Below, in pieces: positions 7,774-16,719 of a DNA stretch of 64,000 nt. Position 1 is the stretch's first letter. Each line of letters opens with the position of its first letter. Made by a program: the position numbers and the translations under genes. Below the pieces are notes generated by a model. It worked only from the letters and a program-made list of their open reading frames with translations, searched no databases and was not told the DNA's origin. Source of the stretch: Dactylosporangium sucinum (GTDB lineage Bacteria > Actinomycetota > Actinomycetes > Mycobacteriales > Micromonosporaceae); contig NZ_BMPI01000017.1 of assembly GCF_014647515.1 (NCBI RefSeq), positions 1-64,000 of the forward strand, written 5' to 3'.

Positions 7774-8982
7774 ATGGCCCCAACCGAAGTGTTGGATCGC
7801 ACCACCCCCAAACAAAGCGCACAGAACAAGACCCGTCGCACGCGCTCGCGCAACCGCGACCACAGCCGCCCGGCCAACCAGCCGCAGCCGCCGAGCTCGT
7901 CCGAGGCCCGCGACGTCGCCGGCATCGTCGACGTCCACCGCGACAAGATGATCCTCCGCGTCGAGAGCTACCTGCCCAGCCCCGAGGACGTCGCCATCCC
8001 GGCGGCCATGGTCCGCAAGTACGGCCTGCGGCACGGCGACGCCATCACCGGCAGCGCCAACGGCTCGACCCTCACCCGGCTCGACACCGTCCACGGCACC
8101 GACCCGGAGTGGGCCCGCAACCGGCCCGAGTTCAGCAAGCTCACCGCGCTGTTCCCGCAGGAGCGCCTGCGGCTGGAGACCGGCCCGCGGCAGCTGACCA
8201 CCCGCCTCATCGACCTGGTCATGCCGATCGGCAAGGGTCAGCGCGCGCTCATCGTCTCGCCGCCCAAGGCGGGCAAGACGATGGTGCTCCAGGCGATCGC
8301 CAACGCCATCGCCACCAACAACCCCGAGTGTCACCTCATGGTCCTGCTCGTCGACGAGCGGCCCGAGGAGGTCACCGAGATGCAGCGGTCGGTGCAGGGT
8401 GAGGTCATCGCCTCGACCTTCGACCGGCCGGCCAACGAGCACACCGGCGTGGCGGAGCTCGCCATCGAGCGCGCCAAGCGCCTCGTCGAGCTGGGGCACG
8501 ACGTGGTCCTGCTGCTCGACTCCATCACCCGGCTCGGCCGGGCCTACAACAACGCGGCGCCCGCCTCCGGCCGCATCCTGACCGGTGGCATCGACGCCAA
8601 CGCGCTCTACCCGCCGAAGCGCCTGCTGGGCGCGGCCCGCAACATCGAGAACGGCGGCTCGCTGACGATCATCGCCTCCGCGCTGGTGGAGACCGGCTCG
8701 GCCGGTGACACGGTGATCTTCGAGGAGTTCAAGGGCACCGGCAACGCGGAGCTCAAGCTCGACCGGAAGCTCGCCGACAAGCGCGTCTTCCCGGCGATCG
8801 ACGTCGACGGCTCCAGCACCCGGCGCGACGACGTCATCCTCCACCCGGACGAGCTGCTCGCCGTGCAGCGGCTGCGGAAGGCCCTCAACGGGCAGGCGTC
8901 GACCGAGCAGCTGCTCGACCGCCTCGTGCGGACGCAGTCGAACGCGGAGTTCCTGACCCTGCTGCTCCGCGGTCAGGCCTGA
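7774..8982 (+). CDS. rho: Transcription termination factor Rho, short paralogue
   Basis: 402 residues. A basic, disordered N-terminus of about 45 residues (KTRRTRSRNRDHSR) is followed by the RNA-binding OB fold, in which the usual GFGFLR is replaced by HRDKMILRVES. The hexameric helicase core has Walker A SPPKAGKT, Walker B DVVLLLDSITRLGRAYN, and the R-loop region EEFKGTGNAELKLDR. Actinobacterial housekeeping Rho is usually 600-700 residues with a long insert, so this is probably a second, compact copy. AGGAGG lies 6 nt before the ATG. It is convergent with the next gene, overlapping it by 10 bp. Confidence 0.9.
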   Translation: MAPTEVLDRTTPKQSAQNKTRRTRSRNRDHSRPANQPQPPSSSEARDVAGIVDVHRDKMILRVESYLPSPEDVAIPAAMVRKYGLRHGDAITGSANGSTLTRLDTVHGTDPEWARNRPEFSKLTALFPQERLRLETGPRQLTTRLIDLVMPIGKGQRALIVSPPKAGKTMVLQAIANAIATNNPECHLMVLLVDERPEEVTEMQRSVQGEVIASTFDRPANEHTGVAELAIERAKRLVELGHDVVLLLDSITRLGRAYNNAAPASGRILTGGIDANALYPPKRLLGAARNIENGGSLTIIASALVETGSAGDTVIFEEFKGTGNAELKLDRKLADKRVFPAIDVDGSSTRRDDVILHPDELLAVQRLRKALNGQASTEQLLDRLVRTQSNAEFLTLLLRGQA

Positions 8983-9842
8983 CGGCCCCGGAGGCGGGCC
9001 TGCGGGGTGAGGCGGACGAGCGCCTCGTCCGTCGACAGCACCCCCAGCGCCGAGGCGAACGCCATGTCCCGGCCCCATGAGGCGATGTCCGCCGGGGCCA
9101 GGTCGGCCACGCCGTCGACCGCCTCGAGGTGCGCCCGGTAGGCGAGCCACTCGGCGGCGGCCAGCTGCCCCTCCGGCGTGTTCTGGTCGCTCCAGCCGAA
9201 GTCGACCACGAGGTACAGCGCGATGCTCAGGCCGATCGTGGCGATGGTCGCGCCGGTGAGCTGGTCGGCCAGGTTGGCGCCGAGGTCCCGGGCCACCCAC
9301 CACCAGCTGAACCAGGTCAGCAGGACCGGGCCGACCGCGCCCAGCAGGAGCGCCTGGGTGGTCTTCCGGGAGAGCCGGCGGCGGGACAAACCGCGGTTGC
9401 GCGCCTCCTCGACGACCGCCCGGTAGAACGCGCCGCGCCAGCGCCGAGCCTCCGACCAGCTGCCGAACGCCAGGCTGCGCAGCGAGGTCTCGCCGTTGAC
9501 CGACAGGTGGTGGACGCGATCGAGGATCTGCTGCTCGTAGGGCGTGAGGCTGCGGCCGTCGCCCTTGCGCAGCCGCACTGTCGTCTCGTCCGGGTCGTCA
9601 CCCGGCTGGCGCAGCTCGAGGAAGCCGCGCGCGGCCAGGTCGAGCAGGGTGGCGTCGATCGCGTCCTCGTCGGCCCGCCAGCGGTTGATCATGAGGCTGA
9701 CCACGGCCGGCGGCTCGTCGCCCGGCGGGTCGGTCCGGGCGGGCCCCGCCTCCGGCAGCCGGGCGCGGGACCGCCAGAGGCCGACCGCCGCGAAGGCGAT
9801 CCAGATGGCCAGCGCGATCAGCGCGCTGTAGTCCAGCAACAC
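8973..9842 (-). CDS. Membrane protein, C-terminal part DUF2207-like
   Basis: 289 residues. One N-terminal transmembrane helix (residues 5-22) is followed by a cytoplasmic segment with a winged-helix look (LMINRWRADEDAIDATLLDLAARGFLEL), then two more helices near residues 170-210, and a soluble tail. The layout resembles the cytoplasmic half of DUF2207 membrane proteins, whose function is unknown. GTG start with GGAAGGG upstream. Tail-to-tail with rho. Confidence 0.65.
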   Translation of the reverse strand: MLLDYSALIALAIWIAFAAVGLWRSRARLPEAGPARTDPPGDEPPAVVSLMINRWRADEDAIDATLLDLAARGFLELRQPGDDPDETTVRLRKGDGRSLTPYEQQILDRVHHLSVNGETSLRSLAFGSWSEARRWRGAFYRAVVEEARNRGLSRRRLSRKTTQALLLGAVGPVLLTWFSWWWVARDLGANLADQLTGATIATIGLSIALYLVVDFGWSDQNTPEGQLAAAEWLAYRAHLEAVDGVADLAPADIASWGRDMAFASALGVLSTDEALVRLTPQARLRGRQA

Positions 9843-9901
9843 GGACGGTCCCTTCCAGCGGGGCGGTTGGAAAGTTCGGCAACCACCCTACTGGCCCGGC
9901 G

Positions 9902-10864
9902 TCACCATCCGGCGACCACCACCTTGCCCGTCATGTGGCCCTCCTCCACGAGCTGGTGGGCCTCACGCAGGCGTACCGCGGAGATCGGGCCCACCTGCCG
10001 GGTCATCGTGGGCCGGACGGTCCCCGCGTCGACCAGCCCGGCGACCCGGTCGAGCAGCTCGTGCTGCACGCCCATGTCCGGCGTCTCGAACAGCGGCCGG
10101 GTGAACATGAGCTCCCAGTGGAAGGTGATGCTTTTCTCCTTCAGCGGGAGCAGGTCGAGCCCCGGCGGCTCGTCGATCGCGGTGATCTCGCCGCCCGGCC
10201 GGAGGATCCGGGCGAACGTCTCGATCTGCCCGGCGGTGTGCGGCGAGAAGACGAAGTCCACCCCTTCGGGGAGGTGGGCGTGGTCGACGACGTCGTGCGC
10301 GCCGAGCCCGAGCGCCCACTCGCGCGACTCGGGCCGCGACGCCGTCCCGACCACGGTCAGCCGGGTCAGCGCCCGGGCGAGCTGGACGACCATCGAGCCG
10401 ACCCCGCCGGCGGCGCCGAGCACCAGCAGCGTGCCGGTGCTCTCCGGGCCCAGCCGGAAGCGGTCGAACAGCGACTCCCACGCCGTGATTGTGGTCAGCG
10501 GCAGGGAGGACGCCTCGGCGAACGTCAGCGAGCGCGGCTTGTGCCCGGCGATGCGCTCGTCGACCAGGTGCAGCCGCGAGTTGGTGCCGGGCCGGTCGAT
10601 CGAGCCGGCGTAGTACACCTCGTCACCCACCCGGAACAGGCTGACCTCGGCGCCGACCGCGGCCACGGTCCCGGCCGCGTCGTAGCCGAGGACCTTCGGC
10701 TCGCGGCCCGGCTCGCTGCTCGCGCGCACCTTCACGTCGACCGGGTTCACCGAGACCGCCTCGACCCGCACCAGCAGGTCGCGCGGGCCGGGAACCGGGT
10801 CCGGCAGCTCGAGATCCTGCAGTACCGCCGGATCCCCGGCCTTCCGGTATGCCACCGCTCGCAT
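9902..10864 (-). CDS. Zinc-type alcohol dehydrogenase family / quinone oxidoreductase
   Basis: 320-residue medium-chain dehydrogenase/reductase. The GroES-like N-terminal half starts MRAVAYRKAGDP and contains VEAVSVNPVDVKVR. The Rossmann half carries the NADPH-binding GAAGGVGSMVVQLA. Zinc-ligand cysteines are absent, so it should act as a quinone or enone reductase, as in the adh_fam_1 group (TIGR02817-like). The substrate is not predictable. The ATG is 24 bp from the divergent methyltransferase start, so the two promoters overlap. Confidence 0.85.
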   Translation of the reverse strand: MRAVAYRKAGDPAVLQDLELPDPVPGPRDLLVRVEAVSVNPVDVKVRASSEPGREPKVLGYDAAGTVAAVGAEVSLFRVGDEVYYAGSIDRPGTNSRLHLVDERIAGHKPRSLTFAEASSLPLTTITAWESLFDRFRLGPESTGTLLVLGAAGGVGSMVVQLARALTRLTVVGTASRPESREWALGLGAHDVVDHAHLPEGVDFVFSPHTAGQIETFARILRPGGEITAIDEPPGLDLLPLKEKSITFHWELMFTRPLFETPDMGVQHELLDRVAGLVDAGTVRPTMTRQVGPISAVRLREAHQLVEEGHMTGKVVVAGW

Positions 10865-10888
10865 GGTTCCGAAGGTACCGTCGGGGCC

Positions 10889-11473
10889 GTGGCCGTCCCG
10901 CTCCTTCCCGAGGTGACGCTGGACCTCGCCCACGAGGACGTCGGGCTGTTCGACGCGACCGGCGGCTACCGCAGCGACACCCCGCCGCCGTTCTGGTCCT
11001 TCGCCTGGCCGGGCGGGATCGCGCTGGCCCGGTTCGTGCTCGACCGCCCGGAGCTCGTCGCCGGGCGGACGGTGGTCGACCTGGGCGCCGGCTCCGGCCT
11101 GGTGGCGATCGCGGCGGCCAAGGCGGGCGCCGCGGCGGCGACGGCCGTGGACAGCGACCCGGCCGCGCTCGCGGCCGCCGTGCGCAACGCGGCGCTCAAC
11201 GGCGTCCCGATCGCCACCGCGCCGGCGGTCGTGCCCGCGGACGTCCTGCTGGCGGGGGACGTGTTCTACAGCCCGACGGTGGTGGCAGGTGTACTGCCGG
11301 TGCTGCGCTCCGCGACCGGAACCGTCCTCGTCGGCGATCCCGGCCGCGGCTACCTCCCCGAACGGCTCTTCGAGCCGCTCGCCACCTACGACGTCCCCGT
11401 CCGCCCGGCCCTGGAGTCCACGGGCCGGATGCGGACGACGGTCTGGCGCCTGCGGGCTACTTCTTCTTGTTGA
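10889..11473 (+). CDS. Class I SAM-dependent methyltransferase (PrmA/NNMT-like)
   Basis: 194 residues. The SAM-binding motif I is VVDLGAGSGLVAIAAAKAGA, and motif II ends AVDSDPAAL. A PPFWSFAWPGG segment precedes it, as in small methyltransferases related to ribosomal protein L11 methyltransferase. The post-I region ADVLLAGDVFYSP replaces the usual NPP. Target unknown. The start GTG at 10889 has no ribosome-binding site but has TACCGT 7 nt upstream (10876-10881), fitting leaderless translation. Its end overlaps the convergent tex gene by 17 bp. Confidence 0.75.
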   Translation: MAVPLLPEVTLDLAHEDVGLFDATGGYRSDTPPPFWSFAWPGGIALARFVLDRPELVAGRTVVDLGAGSGLVAIAAAKAGAAAATAVDSDPAALAAAVRNAALNGVPIATAPAVVPADVLLAGDVFYSPTVVAGVLPVLRSATGTVLVGDPGRGYLPERLFEPLATYDVPVRPALESTGRMRTTVWRLRATSSC

Positions 11474-13883
11474 GGGCGTCCAGGCCCTTGTCGAGGCCGG
11501 CCCGGCGCAGGGCGTCGGCGAGGGCGCCGCCGCCCTGGAACGAGTCCCGGCTGCCGCCACGACCGTCGCGCGACTGGCCGCGCTGACCACCCTGGCCGCC
11601 CCGGCCGCCGCCACCCTGGCCACCCTGGCCACGCTGGCCGCCGCCGCCCTGGGCGCCGCCCCCGCGCTGGCCCCCGCGTTCGCCGCGCGGGGCCGACGGG
11701 TCGCGCTGCTGCGTGGCCTCGTCCTCCAGGCGCAGGGTCAGCGAGATGCGCTTGCGCGGGATGTCGACGTCGAGCACCTTCACCCGCACGATGTCGCCCG
11801 GCTTCACCACCTCGCGCGGGTCCTTCACGAACGTGCGGGACAGCGCCGACACGTGCACCAGGCCGTCCTGGTGGACGCCGATGTCGACGAACGCGCCGAA
11901 CGCCGCCACGTTGGTGACCACGCCCTCCAGCAGCATGCCCGGCTTCAGGTCGGCGAGGGTCTCGACGCCGTCGGCGAACTCGGCCGTGCGGAACGCCGGG
12001 CGCGGGTCGCGGCCCGGCTTCTCCAGCTCCTTGAGGATGTCGGTGACGGTCGGCAGGCCGAACTGGTCGTCGACGAAGTCGGCCGGCTTGACCTTCGACA
12101 GCACCCGGGAGTTGCCGATCAGGGACTTCACGTCGCCCTCGGTCGTGGCCAGGATGCGGCGGACCACCGGGTACGACTCCGGGTGCACCGAGGACGCGTC
12201 GAGCGGGTCGTCGCCGTCGGGGATGCGCAGGAAGCCCGCGCACTGCTCGAAGGCCTTCGGGCCGAGGCGGGCCACGCTCTTGAGCGCGCTGCGGTTGCGG
12301 AACGGGCCGTTGGCGTCACGGTGGGCCACGATCGCGTCGGCCAGGCTGCCGCCGATGCCCGACACGCGGGTCAGCAGCGGCGCCGAGGCGGTGTTCACGT
12401 CGACGCCGACGCCGTTGACGCAGTCCTCGACCACCGCGTCGAGCGAGCGGCTCAGCTTCGTCTCCGAGAGATCGTGCTGATACTGCCCGACGCCGATCGA
12501 CTTCGGGTCGATCTTCACCAGCTCGGCCAGCGGGTCCTGCAGGCGCCGGGCGATCGACACCGCGCCGCGCAGCGAGACGTCGAGGCCGGGCAGCTCCTGT
12601 GAGGCGAAGGCGGAGGCGGAGTACACCGACGCGCCGGCCTCCGACACCATCACCTTGGTCACCTTGAGCTGCGGGAACTCCTTGACCAGGTCGGCGGCGA
12701 GCTTGTCGGTCTCGCGGGAGGCGGTGCCGTTGCCGATCGCGATCAGCTCGACGTCGTGCTTCTGGCACAGCGCGGCCAGGACCGCGACCGACTCCTTCCA
12801 GCGGTTCTGCGGCACGTGCGGGTAGATCGTGTGGGTGTCGACCACCTTGCCGGTGGCGTCGACGACGGCGACCTTGACGCCCGTGCGGAAGCCCGGGTCG
12901 AGCCCCATCGTGGCGCGGGTGCCGGCCGGCGCGGCCAGCAGCAGGTCGCGCAGGTTGGCCGCGAAGACCCGGACGGCCTCCTCCTCGGCCGCCTGCCACA
13001 GCCGCATCCGCAGGTCGATGCCGAGGTGGACGAGGACGCGCGTGCGCCAGGCCCAGCGGACGGTGTCGTTGAGCCACTTGTCGGCCGGCCGGCCCTCGTC
13101 GCGGATGCCGAACCGGGACGCGATCGCCGGCTCGTACAGCGAGACGTCGTCGTCGGAGGCCAGCGGCTCCATGACGAGGTCGAGCATCTCCTCCTTCTCG
13201 CCGCGGAACATGGCGAGGATGCGGTGGGAGGGCAGCTTGGTGTACGGCTCGCTGAAGTCGAAGTAGTCGGCGAACTTGGCGCCGTCGCTCTCCTTGCCGG
13301 CGCGGACCCGCGAGACCAGCCGGCCCTGCGCCCACATCCTCTCGCGCAGCTCGCCGATCAGGTCGGCGTCCTCCGACATCCGCTCGACCAGGATCGCCCG
13401 CGCGCCGTCGAGCGCGGCGGCGGCGTCGTTGACGCCCTTCTCCGGGTCGACGAAGACCGCGGCGGCGGCCTGCGGGTCGACGCTCGGGTCGGCGAGCAGC
13501 CCGTCGGCGAGCGGCTCCAGGCCGGCCTCGCGGGCGATCATCGCCTTGGTCCGCCGCTTCGGCTTGTACGGCAGGTAGATGTCCTCCAGGCGGGCCTTCG
13601 AGTCGGCCGCCATGATCTGCGCCTCGAGCGCCTCGTCGAGCTTGCCCTGGCTGCGGATCGACTCGAGGATCGCGGCCCGCCGCTCCTCCATCTCGCGCAG
13701 GTAGCGCAGCCGCTCCTCCAGCGTGCGGAGCTGGGCGTCGTCGAGCATCTCGGTCGCCTCTTTGCGGTACCGCGCGATGAACGGCACGGTCGCCCCGCCA
13801 TCGAGCAGCTCGACCGCGGCCGTCACCTGCCGCTCCCTGACGCCGAGCTCTTCCGCGATGCGCTGATGAATGGAGGTCGTCAC
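11457..13883 (-). CDS. tex: Tex family RNA-binding transcription accessory protein
   Basis: 808 residues. Order: Tex N-terminal helical domain (VPFIARYRKEATEMLDD), central YqgF/RNase H-like domain (GLDPGFRTGVKVAVVD), helix-hairpin-helix repeats (NTASAPLLTRVSGIGGSLA), and an S1 RNA-binding domain (LEGVVTNVAAFGAFVDIGV) near residues 640-715. A low-complexity Gly/Gln/Arg tail of about 85 residues follows, ending in a lysine-rich tip; this tail is an actinobacterial elaboration. Tex proteins bind nucleic acid at the transcribing polymerase or ribosome. The start GTG at 13883 has AGGA 4-5 nt upstream. It stands alone on its strand. Confidence 0.93.
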   Translation of the reverse strand: MTTSIHQRIAEELGVRERQVTAAVELLDGGATVPFIARYRKEATEMLDDAQLRTLEERLRYLREMEERRAAILESIRSQGKLDEALEAQIMAADSKARLEDIYLPYKPKRRTKAMIAREAGLEPLADGLLADPSVDPQAAAAVFVDPEKGVNDAAAALDGARAILVERMSEDADLIGELRERMWAQGRLVSRVRAGKESDGAKFADYFDFSEPYTKLPSHRILAMFRGEKEEMLDLVMEPLASDDDVSLYEPAIASRFGIRDEGRPADKWLNDTVRWAWRTRVLVHLGIDLRMRLWQAAEEEAVRVFAANLRDLLLAAPAGTRATMGLDPGFRTGVKVAVVDATGKVVDTHTIYPHVPQNRWKESVAVLAALCQKHDVELIAIGNGTASRETDKLAADLVKEFPQLKVTKVMVSEAGASVYSASAFASQELPGLDVSLRGAVSIARRLQDPLAELVKIDPKSIGVGQYQHDLSETKLSRSLDAVVEDCVNGVGVDVNTASAPLLTRVSGIGGSLADAIVAHRDANGPFRNRSALKSVARLGPKAFEQCAGFLRIPDGDDPLDASSVHPESYPVVRRILATTEGDVKSLIGNSRVLSKVKPADFVDDQFGLPTVTDILKELEKPGRDPRPAFRTAEFADGVETLADLKPGMLLEGVVTNVAAFGAFVDIGVHQDGLVHVSALSRTFVKDPREVVKPGDIVRVKVLDVDIPRKRISLTLRLEDEATQQRDPSAPRGERGGQRGGGAQGGGGQRGQGGQGGGGRGGQGGQRGQSRDGRGGSRDSFQGGGALADALRRAGLDKGLDALNKKK

Positions 13884-14026
13884 GATCCTGCATTCTGCCC
13901 CACCAGCCGCGCTGTGCCTCACCAGCCACATGCCAAAACTTCGCCGCGTGACTGAGCGCGGCGACTGTATGGGACGGGCGCCTGAGAGTGACAGCAAGCG
14001 GGACACCGATCCGAGCCGAATTCACC

Positions 14027-14032
14027 TATGCT
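14027..14032 (+). promoter_or_regulatory. -10 box TATGCT of a leaderless transcript
   Basis: TATGCT ends 8 nt before the GTG at 14041 and no Shine-Dalgarno sequence is present. An 8-bp inverted repeat (TCGCCGCG at 13941-13948 with its complement at 13957-13964) lies further upstream between this gene and tex. Confidence 0.5.
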
Positions 14033-14040
14033 CTCGCGTC

Positions 14041-14964
14041 GTGATCGACTTCGACCCCGCGGCGCCCTTCCCGGAGCTGCGGCAACTGGTCGCCGCGGTG
14101 CGGCGGAGCGACTGGCCGGCCGTGGCGGCATTCTTCGCCGGCGTGACCGATCCGGACGATCATGAGTACGCCGTACGGCTGGTCGCGGACGTCCCCGGCA
14201 GCGACGCGTTCCTGCAGGCCGCCGCCCAGCGTGAGCCCGGCACGCTGGCCCAGGTGCTCCACGCCGCCCGGCTGATCAGCGTGGGCTGGGACATCCGCAG
14301 CGGCGCCCGGGCCAACCGGGTCAGCGCCGAGCAGTTCGCCGGCTTCCACGACCACCTGCGCCGGGCCGAGCGGATCCTGATCGACGTCACCGCACTGGAG
14401 CCCGGCAACTCCTCGGCGTGGGTCCAGCGACTGAAGATCAACCGCGGCCTGCAGCTCGGCCAAGCGGAGGTCCGGCGCCGCTACGACCGGCTCAGCCGGC
14501 ACGTGCCGCACCTCTACATCGGCCAGGCCCAGGTCGTGCAGCAGTTCTGCCAGAAGTGGGGCGGCACGGACGAGAAGCTGCACGCGTTCGCGTTGGAGTG
14601 CCTGCGGGGCGCCCCCGGGGGCTCGCTCGCGCCGATCAGCCTGCTCGAGGCGCACCTCGAGATCGGCATGGACTGGCAGAACGAGGCCAACACGGTCGCC
14701 TATCTGCGCCGTCCCGAGGTGCGGACGGAGATCGACGAGGCGCGGGCCCGCTCGGTCGGCCACCCGGACTTCCGCGCCAGCGGCTACCGGGCGATCACCG
14801 CCCACAACAACTTCGCCCTGCTCTACGCCAAGATGGGCGACCTCGCCGCGGCCCGGCCGCACTTCGAGTTCATCGGCAACCACGGCGGCGGCTTCTTCTG
14901 GGGCTACTTCGGCGACGAGAAGATCGTCTTCTCGGCACTGCGATCGAGGGCGTTGAAGGCATGA
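14041..14964 (+). CDS. Conserved protein of unknown function, helical repeat-like
   Basis: 307 residues, soluble, with no signal peptide. The C-terminal part (AHNNFALLYAKMGDLAAARPHFEFIG) reads like a tetratricopeptide helix pair, and the middle is rich in amphipathic helices, so a TPR-like interaction protein is a reasonable guess. The GTG start fits leaderless expression from TATGCT at 14027. Its stop codon overlaps the start of the M16 peptidase gene (ATGA at 14961), so the two are translationally coupled and probably act together. Confidence 0.7.
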   Translation: MIDFDPAAPFPELRQLVAAVRRSDWPAVAAFFAGVTDPDDHEYAVRLVADVPGSDAFLQAAAQREPGTLAQVLHAARLISVGWDIRSGARANRVSAEQFAGFHDHLRRAERILIDVTALEPGNSSAWVQRLKINRGLQLGQAEVRRRYDRLSRHVPHLYIGQAQVVQQFCQKWGGTDEKLHAFALECLRGAPGGSLAPISLLEAHLEIGMDWQNEANTVAYLRRPEVRTEIDEARARSVGHPDFRASGYRAITAHNNFALLYAKMGDLAAARPHFEFIGNHGGGFFWGYFGDEKIVFSALRSRALKA

Positions 14965-16652
14965 GCATGCGGCAGCAGGAGGTCGACGGCGTCCCGGCGC
15001 TGCTCGCCCCGTACAACGGACCGATGATCGCCGGCCTGACGTTCCGCGTCGGCCAGGTCGACGAGACCCTGCCGTACCGCGGCATCACCCACCTGCTGGA
15101 GCACCTCGCCCTGCACGGCCGCGGCCTCACCGACTACCACTACAACGGCTCCACCGGCCCGATCGCCACCACCTTCACGCTGCAGGGCGGCGAGGACGAC
15201 ATCGTCGCCTTCCTCGGCGGCGTCTGCGCGGCGCTGCTCGACCCGCCGATCGACCGCCTGGAGGCGGAGCGCTCGATCCTGCGCGCCGAGGCGGCCGGCC
15301 GCAGCGGCGGGGTCAACGAGGCGCTGCCCCTGTGGCGCTACGGCTCCCGCGACTACGGCCTGCTCACGTACCGCGAGATGGGCCTGCCCCGGATCACCGG
15401 CGACGACGTGCGGCAATGGGCGGAGACCTGGTTCACGCGGCAGAACGCCGTGCTGTGGATCGCCGGCGACCGCATCCCCGAGGGCCTGCGCCTGCCGCTG
15501 CGCGACGGCGTGCGCCGCCCGGTGCCGGCTCCGTCCTCGGCGCTGCCGGTCACGCCGGCGTACTTCCAGGGTGACGAGGGCACGGTCGTCTTCGACGGCG
15601 TCATGCGCCGCAGCGTCACGGGCAGCGTCCTGGCCGGCGTCCTGGAGCGCGAGCTCTTCCGCGGCCTGCGCCAGGAGGACGGCAACTCGTACACCGCCAG
15701 CGCCTCCTACGACCCGCGCGGCGACGGCTTCGCGGTCGTGACGGCCTTCGCCGACGTGGTGCCCGGCAAGGCCGACGCCGTGCTCGGCGGGTTCGTCGAC
15801 GTGCTGGCCAAGCTCAAGGTCGGCCGGATCGACCAGGCCGACGTCGACGCCGTCCGGGCCAAGGCCGAGGACTCGTTCGCCGACCCGGCCGTCGAGGTCG
15901 GCATGCTGCCGGGCCGGGCGATCAACCTGCTCACCGGCCAGCCGCTGCTGGGCGTCGAGGAGCTGCGGGCCGAGCTGCACGCGGTGACCGCCGCCGACGT
16001 GCACGCCGCGTTCCTGGAGGTGCACGGCAGCGGCCTGCTGCAGGTGCCCGACGGCCACGGCGCGGACTGGGCCGGCTACACGGCGGCGCCGACCTCGTCG
16101 CCGACGGCGGTCACCGGCGAGCGGTTCGGCAACCTGATCGTCAGCGCGGAGGGCGTCAGCGCCAAGTTCGGCGACGGCGCGGCGACGGTGCTGTTCAAGG
16201 AGTGCGCGATCGCCGTCGCGTTCCCGGACGGCGGCCGCCAGCTGATCGGCCACGACGGCATCACGATCCGCATCGAGCCCACGGTTCATCCGGTACCGCC
16301 GGAAGCCCTGCGGCGGATCGACGCGGCCGTCGCCGAGGTCACCGTCTGGCAGCCCGCCCGCGACCCGGCGAGCATCCCGAAGCCGCAGCAGCCGGACGCC
16401 AAGCGGGCGGCGGGCGACCGGCAGCCGCCGGGCACCGGCCGGCTCGTCGGCGGCATCCTCGCGCTGGTCGCGGCCACCATCGCGCTGTGCTGCGGCGGCA
16501 GCTGGACCTGGGTGGTCGCCGACAACAGCGACCCCGAGCTCGACGTCCCGTTCGACGCCGGCTCGGGCATCCTCATCGCGGTGTGCTTCGCCGCGGCGAT
16601 CGGGCTGGGCCTCTTCGGCGTCTCGCTGTTGCGGGGCCGTCGCCAAAAGTAG
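14961..16652 (+). CDS. Membrane-anchored M16-family zinc metallopeptidase
   Basis: 563 residues. The inverted zinc motif HxxEH is intact as HLLEH (residues 44-48), with a downstream glutamate region LEAERSILRAE about 60-75 residues later, so the enzyme could be active. Two M16-type halves occupy residues 5-400. A Pro-rich stretch then leads to two transmembrane helices at about 495-520 and 535-558. Most bacterial M16 peptidases are soluble, so a C-terminal double membrane anchor is unusual. There is no signal peptide, so the catalytic part probably faces the cytoplasm. It is coupled to the upstream gene and followed after 67 bp by the sigma-glycosidase fusion. Confidence 0.8.
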   Translation: MSMRQQEVDGVPALLAPYNGPMIAGLTFRVGQVDETLPYRGITHLLEHLALHGRGLTDYHYNGSTGPIATTFTLQGGEDDIVAFLGGVCAALLDPPIDRLEAERSILRAEAAGRSGGVNEALPLWRYGSRDYGLLTYREMGLPRITGDDVRQWAETWFTRQNAVLWIAGDRIPEGLRLPLRDGVRRPVPAPSSALPVTPAYFQGDEGTVVFDGVMRRSVTGSVLAGVLERELFRGLRQEDGNSYTASASYDPRGDGFAVVTAFADVVPGKADAVLGGFVDVLAKLKVGRIDQADVDAVRAKAEDSFADPAVEVGMLPGRAINLLTGQPLLGVEELRAELHAVTAADVHAAFLEVHGSGLLQVPDGHGADWAGYTAAPTSSPTAVTGERFGNLIVSAEGVSAKFGDGAATVLFKECAIAVAFPDGGRQLIGHDGITIRIEPTVHPVPPEALRRIDAAVAEVTVWQPARDPASIPKPQQPDAKRAAGDRQPPGTGRLVGGILALVAATIALCCGGSWTWVVADNSDPELDVPFDAGSGILIAVCFAAAIGLGLFGVSLLRGRRQK

Positions 16653-16669
16653 TTTTCCGGAACCTGTTA

Positions 16670-16698
16670 TTGACCCTGCGTGTCCGCGTCTCCTGAAT
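16670..16698 (+). promoter_or_regulatory. Candidate promoter of the sigma-glycosidase gene
   Basis: TTGACC at 16670-16675 and CTGAAT at 16693-16698 are 17 bp apart. A GGAACC at 16659 resembles an ECF -35 element, but the nearest CGTC is 22 bp away, which is too far for a usual ECF promoter. Confidence 0.4.
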
Positions 16699-16719
16699 AG
16701 GTTCGACAGGAGGACGCGG

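Noticed and set aside
9935..10880. Plus-strand extension of the methyltransferase over the oxidoreductase gene
   Set aside because: It is antisense to a clear MDR-family enzyme; the conserved methyltransferase fold begins at 10889.
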